Source of the DNA: Nipponacmea schrenckii
Lineage: Eukaryota; Mollusca; Gastropoda; Lottiidae
Direction: 5' to 3'
DNA length: 64,000 nt
Assembly (NCBI GenBank): GCA_030562195.1
Contig: JAUJPP010000007.1
Location: forward strand, 21,759,769 to 21,823,768
Shown here: positions 26,403 through 38,733 of the stretch, in pieces
Numbering within the stretch: position 1 is the stretch's first letter
Layout: each line of letters begins with the position of its first letter
Program-made: the position numbers and the translations under genes
The notes under the pieces: generated by a model
What the model was told of the DNA's origin: nothing
Database searches by the model: none
What the model saw: the letters and a program-made list of their open reading frames with translations, nothing else

Positions 26403-29400
26403 ATGGCTAGTTTTATAGCTAAACAGATGGTTGGTGATCAACTCAAATCAGTCAAAGGTATGTTTGTAAACTTATTTTTAAAGTATTTGCCCTATCAGTG
26501 ATCAATAAATAAATTAAACTGATTAGAACTAAATGCTTATGAGTTTTGAATAACTTTTCAATTGCTGAAAAATGCACCCAAATAAATGCCAATGATAAGT
26601 CAATAATGGAAGTTATATCAATAGTCCTGATTAATTGAAACAAGTCTACCTGAACAAGGATAACATGCAGATTTTTAGTTTTTGAGTAAAATAAATCTTT
26701 TGATGAAAGACAGTAGGAAATCAATTTTGTATCTCAGAATAATAACAATTAACAAAATGAGAAATTTGGTTTGAAGTGCTGTTGTGCAACAAATGGTATA
26801 TTCTTTCCACGTGTAGCCTTGATGATCGGGGGTTGATTTATTCTTCTAAGATCAGTGTTCATGTGAGAAGAAAATGATCTGTTGAACCTCAATACTACTA
26901 TATAATATTATACTTGACAACTGTAATACATGTTGGACATGTATATTTTTTTCTTTTTTTAGTTGCTTATATTCGCAAGTGTAGGTGGTGGGCAAAAATA
27001 AAGCCAAGATGTAGTGAAGCGCTGTGATATCATCACCGCTTCTTGGACCAATATTTTGAAACACCACAGACCCCACTCTCTGGTTCACTTCAATTCCTCC
27101 CAAAACAATGATTCTTGCACCGTCGCATGACTCTCGTTCTATGACAAAAGCATAAGCATAATGTTTGCCCTTCCTTTGCTAGACCCTGACTCTGCTGGTC
27201 ACGTTTCAGTTTTGCAGGCTGTGTTTGAACAAACCTCTCTATTTTCAACACAAATATATACTGAACTTTAGAACAACAACAAGGACCAGTATAAAATAAA
27301 CTAGTTGACTGAAGAACATCCAATATATTTAGACATGATGTTTCTTTACCTTTTCAGTATACAATCATACATTTAGAAATAGAGAAGTCTATATATTTTC
27401 TAATATAATTATATTGATAGAAAATAACGTTTTGACAGTTTTTACTTGTAAGGATTTGAAGTTGACAGTTTATAGAAATGTTTAAAGTTAGGATGTATAA
27501 ATTGTTGAAGTGGAAATTTGCCTCAAGTTACACAAAATTAAGGCATCATTAGTGAAGATATCAATTTTATTCAATTTCAAAGTCTGTTTGTGAATATTTT
27601 ATCAAGATCTTATTTTCTCATCCTCTAGGCTTCAAACTTGTGAAGCCTACTTTCTTTTCAGATTATTTCCAGATATATTTTTACTTCATTAAACAATCAT
27701 TACGCAGAAAATTAATAGCCAAACATTAAACATTTCACTGTAATTTTCAAATTGTTCCAAAATTAGGAGGATATTCTCTTTGATGATGAATTTCTGGATT
27801 TCAACAGAATGCTTTTTATAAACTTTTATTATTGAAGAGAACAAAGATTATACAATAAGATTCTAAAATCAGCTTTTCATTCCAACATTGTCCATTGGCC
27901 ATGTCTGACCGGATTTAAGTTCAGGAGAACTTTCAACATTTCAATCAAAACTTCTCATCAGATACAGCAAACTGGACTCAAGAGATCTAAAATGTTTATC
28001 AGGTCAGCTGGTGTGAAAATTGGATCGTATAATATTGGCGACTTGTCACTGTTTGATTTGCTTAATTACAGCACTATTTGTCTTCAGCACGTTTAAAACT
28101 TGTCATAATCTTAAAATCTTAATACTGATATGATATGCTTGTAAACGTCAGGGCATTAACTCAAAACCTATCCTGATGGATAAAATTATATAACTGATCA
28201 TTTTCACTGACTTAATTAGGGTTTTTGTTGATAGTCCTTACATAAACTAATTATAGGAGCATTAGGTGATAAAGAAGGAGATGAAGAGAAACCTGAAGGA
28301 GCAGAAGAAGGAGAAGATCCAGAAATTACAGCTGCAAGGTTAGAGGCAGAAGAAAAAAGAAAAGAAAAACACAGGAAAATGGAAGAAGAAAGAGAAGAAA
28401 TGAGACAAAGCATTAGAGACAAAGTGAGTGAATTTGATGAATTAATCACTTTTTTCATGCAACTTGGGTTTAATTTTGGCTTTATTGGTGAAACAAATTA
28501 AGGACAATGAGTAGATGAAAGGATGTCTGTTTCAGACTTTTCAGAGAATGAAAAGTAATTAACATAAAACATTATTCATGAAGAATGCAATAACTAGGTA
28601 TTGTAACTTAAACTGTGGAAATAGCAATTGTATGGCAATAAAGCAGAACCTGAAACATGTTATTACTCTTGAGTTTCAGGCATCTACTGTCCTACTCTGC
28701 CAATGTCTCTGAAATTTGACAAGTATTAAAGTAGTAGCCTACTTGTTGTTAATTTACTCTTCTAGAATATGTATTTTTGTAAAATAAATCTCAAAATATT
28801 AATTCGCAAAATTCTGCTGAATTTAAATAGCTTTAAGTTTTATGTCTCTGTTTGCTTTCTGAAAAAAGATTGTCCAGACTTACAGATTCTCTTTACACCA
28901 TTTTTATTCTGGATGTTTGTCTTCTTGAGATTAGCTTATGCTTGTCTTGAAGTTTTATATATGAAGAACCAGTTACTAGAAAATCTCTTTTGAATACCTT
29001 TAATGTCCATGAACTTTGAATTTTACAAACAGGAGCTTAATAAAATTCGAACCTAGTCAACACAATTTGTTTGTATAAAAGTTATTAGAACATAGTCTAC
29101 CAGGATATTAACCTTGACTTTTATTCCACATATTGATTTATTTTTATCAATGATGAAAATTGACATTGAATACAGCCTAATTTGAAGACCTGTGTCTGTT
29201 TTTATCTCATTAAGGATATTAAACTTGACTCCAGTGCCAAATTATTGAATGATGTACTGGGTATGTTATTGATATATGATAATAAACTAAATGTAGGCTC
29301 TTCAATATTTGAAAATGAAGTATAAACTGTGTAAGCCAGACATGTAACATTTTATTATAGATATTGATAGCTAGACATGTTGACATTGTCACATAAAATA

Positions 29401-32400
29401 CAACAATTGCCTTTCTAAATCTCAAAGTTGACAGGTTGAAAATTGTTTGGTATAATGTTGAAGTTTTAATTACGATGTTAATTATTATCATCCTATCCTT
29501 GTTTACAGCCTATGTCAACATCTATCCACTCTGTACCTTTTGAATTATGGCCAATATCAACAAGTGAATTTCAGCAAGCTTTACATTAGAATAAAGCTTG
29601 ACAAGTTTGACGTAATATAAATATGTGTATGTTTGAATTGAACAAATAACTTCTAATGACAAAATCAGAAGCAATTGAAAGCTTGAATCTAGTTTTGAAA
29701 ATGTTCATATTCAGTTCAAAGGCAGTTACTGATGCTTCATAAAATGTTCATCCAACAAGTCAATAGAATTCTTATCAAACTATAACATTAAAGACTCTAC
29801 ACAATTGCAACTTGGAAATGTTGATATGTATTTGTAGTATGGTTTAAAGAAAAAAGTCAAAGAAGAAGAAGCAGAACCATTGGCAGACCCTGGACGAGTT
29901 GGTCGCAAGAAAAAAACACCTGCAGAACTAGCAGCTGAACAAAATGCAGAAGAAGAAGATGAAGATGAATTTGCAAGTAAATTTTCTTCCCTATGTTGTT
30001 GTATGAATTTTGTTTGATTGAAGGGAAAGAATTAGTAATTAGATATGAAGTTATTAGAGATAATATTGATAATTAGAGATGATATTTTATTATAACTCTG
30101 TGTGTAGTCAAGTATATGATGGTATCATGATGAGACAGAGTGATCTGTAGTGATTGGAAGATTCGATCTGTGATTTGGAAAATAACACTATTTATTGAAA
30201 TATTCTGATTAGCAGGCGAGATTGGAAGAAATGTGACAGCAGGAGAACTTTTATAATTTAGTTATCTACATGACATACATCTGGTTGCCATAGTAATCAT
30301 TATATTTCACAGTTTTACTTTAATAAGTAGTCTTAACAACACATAAGGACAGAATCTTTAGTCTCTTCAAATTCTTCAATTATGAAGCTCAGTCAAGATT
30401 TGATCATGAAATTAGAAATAAGGTCACCTTCATCACAGTTTCATTGAATTTTTTTTATTCCTTCATTTCCTTTTAAAATCTACAATTTAACTCAATATAA
30501 ATCCTACCGTAATTCAAAGGTTTCGTCTAACTCAGATAATTTAAATTGATTCCTCAAGTTGTAGTCAAAATCTTCTCCTATAATTGATGTAAGAGGTGGT
30601 TTTAGATGTTTTAGGTAGATTGATTACTAGTTTTTCTGTACACTTCTATTGACTTTTCTCTTCTTTTTCTATCTAATTGCATAGTATACAATGACAAATA
30701 GTTTACAACCTTTTGAAATTTCTAAAAGGTTTTAAACATTTCTTTTTCAATTAATTGTTAGTTACATTGTAAATGTAAATCAAGAATAAAATTCTATCAT
30801 TAAAATATCATATTCAAACTTAAGCCATAGTTCGTTCGATATGTCACCATTTTATTTCAGTCATAATATCAAATTATTTATGGATATTCCAATAATCATT
30901 ATTGTTTTTCACCTTTTCGCAAATACTATTAATGTGCAATTCAACTGTTTGCTCATCTCTCAAAGTGCTTTTAATAATGATATCATAATTATAATAATCA
31001 TTGTTTTGTATATAGACATCTATAATGTCATTAAAAATCTATAATGGCATTATTATTCAATGTCGTAATGTTTCTCTTCTTTCTCAAATTACATGATACA
31101 TAATATTCATGCCAAATTTTATTGTATTTGAAAAGAATTGAGAGTATTAAAGTGAAATTTTCTTCAATAAAATTAGTTCTGAAAGCAATGAGCTCTTAGA
31201 AGAAGTATTTATGGAAAGAAAAATTACTTATTAATGCAAGCATTGACTATTGTTTCTTAGGTATATTTTAGAAGGGGTAGGCACTAGGAAAGAAAAACAA
31301 TATTATATTGATTTAACTACAACTGACTTACTGTTACTATTTTATTTTGTCTTATGATTTATTGATCTTTGTTTAATTTGGGTTTCCACATTACAATAGT
31401 GTCACCAAATAATGCTTTATAATTCAAGTAGTTGTTTAGCGAAATTAATGCATCCTTTTCTTTAGAAATGAATAAGTTTGTGGATACCCATTGAGTTTTT
31501 TTATTCTAAAGGATCACATGAAAAGCTTTTTCTTACAGATCTTTTGCTTTATCTTTTTGCTTTCCAAAATATTTTGCAAAACTATTATGAACACTTTTCA
31601 CAATATTTTTTGGGGGTAAAAAAAGCTTTTGCATGTAACCTTTAACCTTAAACTTTATGAATGTTATTATATTAGAGTGTATAAGTATATATGATTTGCT
31701 GATAAAAAATGTAGCTATTCTGATTGAGATACAGCTTTTCTTTTGTATGATTTTCTTCACTCTAATAGAATCTGAAATCATCAAGCATATATTCAGGTCA
31801 TAAAAAAAAAGAATTTTAACTGCAGGCCTAAGTTTTGCAATATGTCTGCTTTAGACCTAGAAGGAGTGAAGTAACTTTGAGAGCAAAAAATGAAATAAAA
31901 TGTCAATCAGGTTGCAAGTTAGTTAAATTAGTTCTTGAAATACGCATTTATTTTTTTGTTTGTTGCTTTTTTATTTTATAAATGTTATTTCCTTAGTTAA
32001 TCTTCTTTTTGTTGATTTACAACATTTCAATCCGGTAAATGAATCAGGAACACAGGAAGATATATGTTAATATTGTTAATATACCTTGTTAATATTTGTA
32101 AATATGTTATAATTTATTAACTTGTTATTTGTGTATAATTGTGAGTTGTTTAGGATGTAGAATGTGTTCTTTGAACTTAAAACTAAATTTAGAAAGGAAT
32201 TACTATCTAATATATTATTGATATAATAATTTACCTAATAATAATAATAACATGTCTTATGCTCTATTTCAATTTAAATTTGTGACAAAATAAAAAAAAA
32301 ACTCTCTAAGTTGAAATTAAATAGAAATATATGAGATAAATCTTTTATCTCTTCATCTAAAGTTAAAAACTACTACATATAAAATCTAAAACAAATTGTG

Positions 32401-32615
32401 TTGTCCCCTTAAACCTTGAATGCTTTTAACCTTTGGAATGCTTTTTTTCAATCGCTTATTGATGGCTGTGATTTTCCCCTGCATTGTTTGTTGTTTCCTT
32501 CTGTTTTCCAGAATTCCCCTCAAATTTAAGTGAGTTGACATCTAAAGTGAGTGAAATGCCTTCTAAATTGGCTCAAGGTGTAAGCGATGTTAGTGAAAAG
32601 TGTGTTCTGCAGTAA
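26403..32615 (+). CDS. cplx: Complexin (SNARE-complex regulator), CAAX isoform
   Basis: Coding exons: 26403-26457, 28257-28423, 29838-29976 and 32512-32615, all with GT-AG borders and matching phases, giving 154 residues. The start exon begins at an acceptor at 26353, so at least one non-coding 5' exon lies upstream. Complexins clamp and promote synaptic vesicle fusion by binding the assembled SNARE bundle at presynaptic terminals. The family signature is plain: an N-terminal segment MASFIAKQMVG, an acidic linker, an accessory helix (about residues 40-55), and the central SNARE-binding helix EEEREEMRQSIRDKYGLKKK (61-80). A C-terminal amphipathic segment follows, ending in CVLQ, a CAAX box expected to be farnesylated and to target vesicle membranes, as in one fly isoform and vertebrate complexins III/IV. 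Length and order fit the family. The third intron is 2.5 kb. Confidence 0.95.
26852..27323 (-). other. Unidentified coding-like fragment inside complexin intron 1
   Basis: Minus-strand sequence from about 27172 to 26960 is GC-richer than the intron and reads as protein in one frame, with YAFVIERESCDGARI and VGSVVFQNIGPRSGDD. Just upstream (27323-27175) the protein-like sequence continues in a different frame (QPAKLKRDQQSQG), suggesting a frameshift. The end is A-rich on the minus strand (about 26944-26961), which would fit a retroposed copy with a decayed poly(A). I do not recognise the family; it is antisense to complexin. Confidence 0.3.
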
Positions 32616-32625
32616 TAACATTCAT
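32512..32625 (+). other. cplx: Complexin CAAX exon, a phase-neutral cassette
   Basis: The stop codon (32613-32615) is followed ten bases later by a good donor (CAT/gtaagtt at 32626). If that donor is used the exon is 114 nt, a multiple of three, entered and left in phase 1. It could therefore be included (giving the CVLQ end) or skipped with the frame intact. This resembles the alternative last exons of fly complexin, which differ by the CAAX box. Confidence 0.5.
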
Positions 32626-33840
32626 GTAAGTTAGATCACGTATAACACCTTACCTTCAAACCTGAAACCTGCTTGTGTTTGTTGTCACGTGTTGTAAACA
32701 TATAATCTTGATTGTGTAGATTTAGTTTAAAGCACAACTTTGATGCCTTTCAGACCTCTAGTTTTCATTTAAATTTTTCGATTAAATAAGTCAATATGTG
32801 AATTTTGCACATGAGCACAATGTATTTAGGCATAAATCCTGAATTTGTCGTTAAAACATCTGCGAAATTATAGCAACAACCTGGGTTTGATATTTTTTAC
32901 CAATACAATGTACTTTTGACAAGTTATAATGGTGATGACATTACTAGATGACACTGAGACAGAATACATTGCTGGAGGATCTACCACTAAATTACGGAAA
33001 TTGGAAGAAAAATGTCTTGATTTTAAATGGAGACTTGAAGTATTGAGAAATAGGAAATTTTAAAGTTTGAAATAACCAGAGGGAAAAAAGGAAGTTGTCA
33101 TTTTATATAGTCTACCTACTTATATTCACATCGTTCCCAGTAAGACTGACCTGAAACATCCACTGAATATTTAACAAAGACAGCCCAATACAAAGTTAGA
33201 ATTCAGTGGATCAAATACTTTGTGTACTTTAAAGAAAAACTTATGAGTACCATTAATTTTGCTATCAGTGTAAATGATACAATTGTAAATTAGATTTTGT
33301 CCCAGTAGTAAAACTCACTGATGCACACTAAATCATGCTATGCTTTCTTTAGTAACCTTACTTGAAGTACTTACTACAAATTAATTTCTTTGACAATGTA
33401 CCTGATGACAACACTGCTTAGATCACTTAGAACTAATATTGTAGCTATCTATAAAATTTGATGTTTTATATTGTATTATCATTGTGTGATCCTTGTATTG
33501 CATGAATGTTGTTAATTTAGCCAGAGCCAATTTAGAAAGTATAATCAAACAGTTAAGTAGATAAGTGATATTCAGAAGATAATATTAGATTCTGTTAGTA
33601 GAAAATAGAATATTAGCATAGTTAACAATCTTAAAATAATTAAACATATTCTTTTAAATAAAACTGTAATAAATGTTAAGTAAAAGAAATTAAATTTATC
33701 ATAGATTTAAGATATATATTTTATTGTAAAGCATTTTTATTACAATAATTCTAGATTAATATTTTGAAATGGCTTAAGATATAGTTTTCTAAGAATATCA
33801 ATTCATCTAATTCCTTATCTTTTCTTTTCCTTCCTTTCAG

Positions 33841-33872
33841 TTTTAGCCTTAGTCTTCTTATGCAATATTAAG
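33841..33872 (+). other. cplx: Candidate alternative complexin exon
   Basis: A 32-nt interval has a very strong pyrimidine tract and acceptor (ttttcttttccttcctttcag) and a consensus donor (AAG/gtaagc). Joined to complexin exon 3 (phase 1) it would add a hydrophobic stretch ILALVFLCNIK in place of the CAAX segment and leave in phase 0. It may instead be a 3'-UTR exon spliced after the CAAX exon. The exon that should follow is not clear. Confidence 0.35.
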
Positions 33873-36009
33873 GTAAGCAAGGCCCTAGGAATGAATCAAA
33901 TGTTCTTTGGCTTCTAGAGATTCCTGATTTAAATTGCGGAATCTAATAAATAGGGTATTTTAGAAATATTTTAGCAATAATTGACAGTGTTATTAGAGAT
34001 GTATATATATAATGATATAGGATGTAGAGAACAGCAGTATTATCTTTATAATAGATACTAAAACAGATACTTAAATATATTCAACTCTATGTACATACTA
34101 TATCTATATCCTAGAGGAAATGTAAAGCCTAATTCTATTGTATTTGTTACCTGGAACACAGCTTTCTTAATTTATTTTGTCAACATGAATAACATAATCA
34201 AATTGTACTTTAATACATGTATACATGAGAGGTTATCATTTTGAAATTACTACTGGTTCTCATGACAAGTAAAGAGGAAGGCTTGGCATTTCCTCAGCTG
34301 ACAAATCTGTAGTCAAATTTGCCTAAATAGATCATTGAAATTCAACATTTTGTATTTTTTGTTGTTGTTGTATTGGGACAAGATTGATACTTCTGAAATA
34401 GGTCACAAGAGTTAAACCTTTTGCATTTATGAAAATTTATCTATATAATTACTTTATAATAATTGTTAAGGTAACAAATTTGTACATGACTGTACTAAAT
34501 AAGGAGAAAAATGGAAATAATATGAATCTGTATTGTCTCTCTGACTCATAGTTTTTGTCCATTTGTGCAACACCATGAAAGGATGAAAGGGAAATAACTC
34601 TATTTTATTATTTACACTCTGCTCTGAAAATATATTGATTGAATCAGTTACATTTTGACACCTCTCAAATGGAGACTTTTAAACAGATTAGGTTTGCTCC
34701 AATTCTGCCCACAATTGAACAGTATGAAAGCAGATATACCACATTCAAAATTTCCAGTCTCTTTCTTTGTTCTCCATTTTGAATTTTATTGACATTGTAA
34801 TGTTAACTGAACTCTTTTCCAAACTTATTTCATTATTTTCATTAAAAATGCAGAAGTCAATCATTATTTATTAATTAAAATTAATGCTTGCTTATTTACC
34901 AAGAATATTGGAAAAACAAATTTTAGAACTACACCAATTTTATTGTGTAAATAGATCATGAGTTTGCAATATGACATGGCGAATTGTTTTTAGAGCAAAT
35001 TTTTTAAATTTCATTTCCACTCAGGTTTTTATACTTTATTTATTTGCTTTCTAACTTTAACATAGTGTATGATAAAATCTGTTGTTCCCTTCCTAGCACA
35101 GTTAAATATACAGCACAAAGGTTTCCCATGTACTTGCTAATATGTATTTAAACAAGTTTTTTTTCGCTAATGTTTAAGACTTGTTTGATTGCCATTAGAA
35201 TTGTAATTAAGTCTATCACATAAATCTCATAAATGAATGTTTATCCTATTGACTATCTATATTGTATTTGACTGAAGATTTGAATCATTGACTGTCAAAT
35301 TAAGTCTGGTCACAATTCAACAATACTGCTGAATTATTTCATAAGGTCACAAGGTAAATGATCCTTGACATGCTCTAGGCTTGTGGCAGGTTATTATATT
35401 ATTAAGCATTAGATCTCAACTTTTCAATATTTGGATGTTTAATTTGCATAATATTGTAGCTGATGTATATTTACTTTTATTTTCTACTTTTATCAGAATG
35501 GCTTTTTTTTTTTTTTTCCATCAAATTCTCACATTGACTATATTGTTACAGCAAGGGGTTTGATTCATTGAATGATTTATGATTGTTTATCCCATTGTAT
35601 GTTTATTTGTGAGGAAAGTTCAAAGAAATTCCATTGAATATGTCTGTATGCTGACTTACCTTACTTGTTACTTAAGAATCTTCTGTTGAATGGAGGACAG
35701 GAGCACTCTTGACATTCCAATATTTCATTCAAATTTTACAAAAAAAATAGATACATTGTTTTAGGTTGTAATATTAGACTTAATAATTTTAATTTGTAAC
35801 ATTTCTTTTTTTATTCTATATTTACAATTTACTTAGTGATATTCTGTTATTGTGTTTCCGAATTCCTTCATCGTTATTATTTATTATATTTATTATTTGT
35901 GTACTTTGTACAGTGTTAATATTTATCAGTAATTTAAGAGAAAAATTGTTAAATCATGAAATAAAGCTAAAAAAATATATAATGTTAGTTATTACTTCCT
36001 GTGTAAAAA
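33873..36009. other. AT-rich sequence 3' of complexin, no gene seen
   Basis: No supported exon. Short frames of 60-94 codons look like noise. It is probably intron or 3' flank of the complexin gene. Confidence 0.35.
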
Positions 36010-36165
36010 ATAAAATCGCACAGATATCACCCAGGAGCTGTTTTGAGAACAAGGGCTCCACAATTCTCGAAAAGCTTACAGCAATCCCAATTCTCAACTT
36101 GAAAATAATTGCCGACAGTTCAGCATCTAATTGAAGCCCAGCAAATCTGACCCTACTTGTTTCTC
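36010..36165 (+). other. GC-richer patch, possible exon or repeat fragment
   Basis: This patch stands out against its neighbours by GC content. After an AG at about 36022 (gcacag) one frame is open for 37 codons (contains SCFENKGSTILEKLTAIP) and then stops. That frame would be in phase with the 33841-33872 candidate exon. The acceptor is weak, so it may equally be part of a dispersed repeat. Confidence 0.2.
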
Positions 36166-36439
36166 AGACATGGTATATATTTATATAGATAATTATAAAT
36201 TCATGTGTGTGTTTAATGTCACTTTTGCATGAGACATTTTTGGGTCCCAAGTTTATAGAAATTTTCTTTCTTTATACAACTCAGTAACTGTAAAATATCC
36301 AGCGATATCTTATAGGATTTATTAATGGTTCAACTTTATACAGAAAAAAAAATGAAAATACTCAAACACTGGTGACTTAAACGTGTGTCTAAGCAATTCG
36401 CATAATAAGTGACACAGTATTGCGACCGATATCCAATCT

Positions 36440-36820
36440 GTATATTCTACATCTGATAAAAGTGTAGGGCACGATGTGATGTCTCCACATCCACATTATA
36501 ATATATCACTAAATAGTATATAATACAGACATCACATCTATAATTTATTTCTTTGATTTACTACAGCAATCTTAGTCATATATTATAATCTGTTTTTCTA
36601 CAGACATCACATCTAACATATAATGCTAAATATTTTACTAGGTGCTTTTCTATAGACATGACATCTACAATATATTACAAATGCTTTGTTATAGACACCA
36701 CCATTATTATGTATTAATAAATGATTTACTTCAGACATTACATCCATAAAATATACATTTTCTACAGATCTATAATACACTACTTCTCCTTTACAACACA
36801 ACTTATTTATAACTATAATA
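36440..36820. repeat. Decayed ~40-bp half-units flanking the 79-bp array
   Basis: Irregular copies of 'acagacatcacatctaNaatatat' recur about every 40-80 bases. They resemble both halves of the 79-bp unit that follows, and look like the ancestral or decayed edge of the array. A copy of the segment around 36526-36580 ('cagacatca...tttctttgatt.actacag') reappears right after the array at 38397-38441. Confidence 0.6.
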
Positions 36821-38402
36821 TACAACAGACATTACATGTATAAAATATTACTACTGCTTTGTTATTATTATACATTACTACATGATTTATATCAAACATT
36901 ACATGTACAATATATTACTACTACTTTGTTACAGACACCAAAATTATTATACATTACTACATGACTTATATCAAACATTACATGTACAATATATTACTAC
37001 TACTTTGTTACAGACACCACAATTATTATACATTACTACAAGATTTATATCAAACATTACATGTACAATATATTACTACTACTTTGTTACAGACACCACA
37101 ATTATTATTATACATTACTACAAGATTTATATCAAACATTACATGTACAATATATTACTACTACTTTGTTACAGACACCAAAATTATTATACATTACTAC
37201 ATGACTTATATCAAACATTACATGTACAATATATTACTACTGCTTTGTTACAGACACCAAAATTATTATATATTACTACATGATTTATATCAGACATTAC
37301 ATGTACAATATATTACTACTACTTTGTTACAGACACCACAATTATTATACATTACTACATGATTTATATCAAACATTACATGTACAATATATTACTACTA
37401 CTTTGTTACAGACACCAAAATTATTATACATTACTACATGACTTATATCAAACATTACATGTACAATATATTACTACTACTTTGTTACAGACACCACAAT
37501 TATTATACATTACTACAAGATTTATATCAAACATTACATGTACAATATATTACTACTGCTTTGTTACAGACACCACAATTATTATATATTACTACATGAT
37601 TTATATCAGACATTACATGTACAATATATCACTACTACTTTGTTACAGACACCACAATTATTATACATTACTACATGATTTATATCAGACATTACATGTA
37701 CAATATATTACAAGCGCTTTGTTACAGACACCACAATTATTATGCATTACTACATGATTTATATCAAACATTACATGTACAATATATTACTACTACTTTG
37801 TTACAGACACCACAATTATTATACATTACTACATGATTTATATCAAACATTACATGTACAATATATTACTACTATTTTGTTACAGACACCACAATTATTA
37901 TATATTACTACATGACTTATATCAAACATTACATGTACAATATATTACTACTACTTTGTTACAGACACCAAAATTATTATACATGACTACATGATTTATA
38001 TCAAACATTACATGTACAATATATTACTACTGCTTTGTTACAGACACCACAATAATTATATATTACTACATGACTTATATCAAACATTACATGTACAATA
38101 TATTACTACTACTTTGTTACAGACACCACAATTATTATACATTACTACATGATTTATATCAAACATTGCATGTACAATATATTACTACTGCTTTGTTACA
38201 GACACCACAATTATTATGCATTACTACATGATTTATATCAAACATTACATGTACAATATATTACTACTACTTTGTTACAGACACCACAATTATTATACAT
38301 TACTACATGATTTGTATCAAACATTACATGTACAATATATTACTACAATTTTGTTACAGACACCACAATTATTATATATTACTACATGATTTACATCAGA
38401 CA
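36821..38402. repeat. 79-bp minisatellite array, about 20 units
   Basis: The unit runs TTTGTTACAGACACCACAAT ... ATTACTACATGATTTATATC ... ACATTACATGTACAATATAT, then ACTACTAC (79 bases). Copies differ by a few substitutions (for example CACCAAAAT or CACCACAAT, ACTACTAC or ACTACTGC) and rare small indels. The two halves of the unit resemble each other (both carry 'ACAxxACA..TAATATA(C/T)ATTACTAC'-like sequence), so the 79-mer looks like a dimer of an older ~40-mer. Since 79 is one more than a multiple of three, each unit shifts frame; the long overlapping open frames (about 133 codons) in the array are therefore artefacts. Confidence 0.95.
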
Positions 38403-38599
38403 TCATATTATATTTCTTTGATTACTACAGAATCATAACTATATGTTTATAAATTATTTGCTATAAACCTCGCGGTATTGATTCCGTCCAAGCTATTGGA
38501 AAATTACATGGCGCCAGTAAGCAATAACTAGAAGGCTGCATGACTGACTTTGTATAACTGAATAAGAAGGGACCCAAAACTCGATTTAAATTCATTTGA
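38403..38599. other. Spacer between minisatellite and kringle gene 3' end
   Basis: Short unique sequence with a GC-richer patch around 38465-38545. No gene seen. Confidence 0.4.
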
Positions 38600-38605
38600 T
38601 TTATT
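38600..38605 (-). terminator. Polyadenylation signal AATAAA of the kringle gene
   Basis: AATAAA on the minus strand, about 130 bases after the stop codon at 38734, a usual distance for a short 3' UTR. Confidence 0.6.
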
Positions 38606-38733
38606 CATTCATAAATAAATTAGACATGACCATAAAACAATAGATGGGACATAAATATATTTCTATGAACCTGGCAAATCTTTTAAGTTTTGTATACATT
38701 AGTAGCTCATCCTCAATGGAAATTGCTTCAGAT

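Noticed and set aside
28216..28458. 80-codon Ser-rich minus-strand frame
   Set aside because: Antisense shadow of complexin exon 2, whose Glu/Lys codons read as Ser/Phe on the other strand.
36882..37757. Three overlapping Tyr/Leu/Thr-rich open frames of about 130 codons
   Set aside because: They are the 79-bp tandem repeat read in rotating frames, with no start context or splice support.
36821..38402. CRISPR-like array
   Set aside because: The whole 79-bp unit repeats, with no unique spacers, and the DNA is from an animal.
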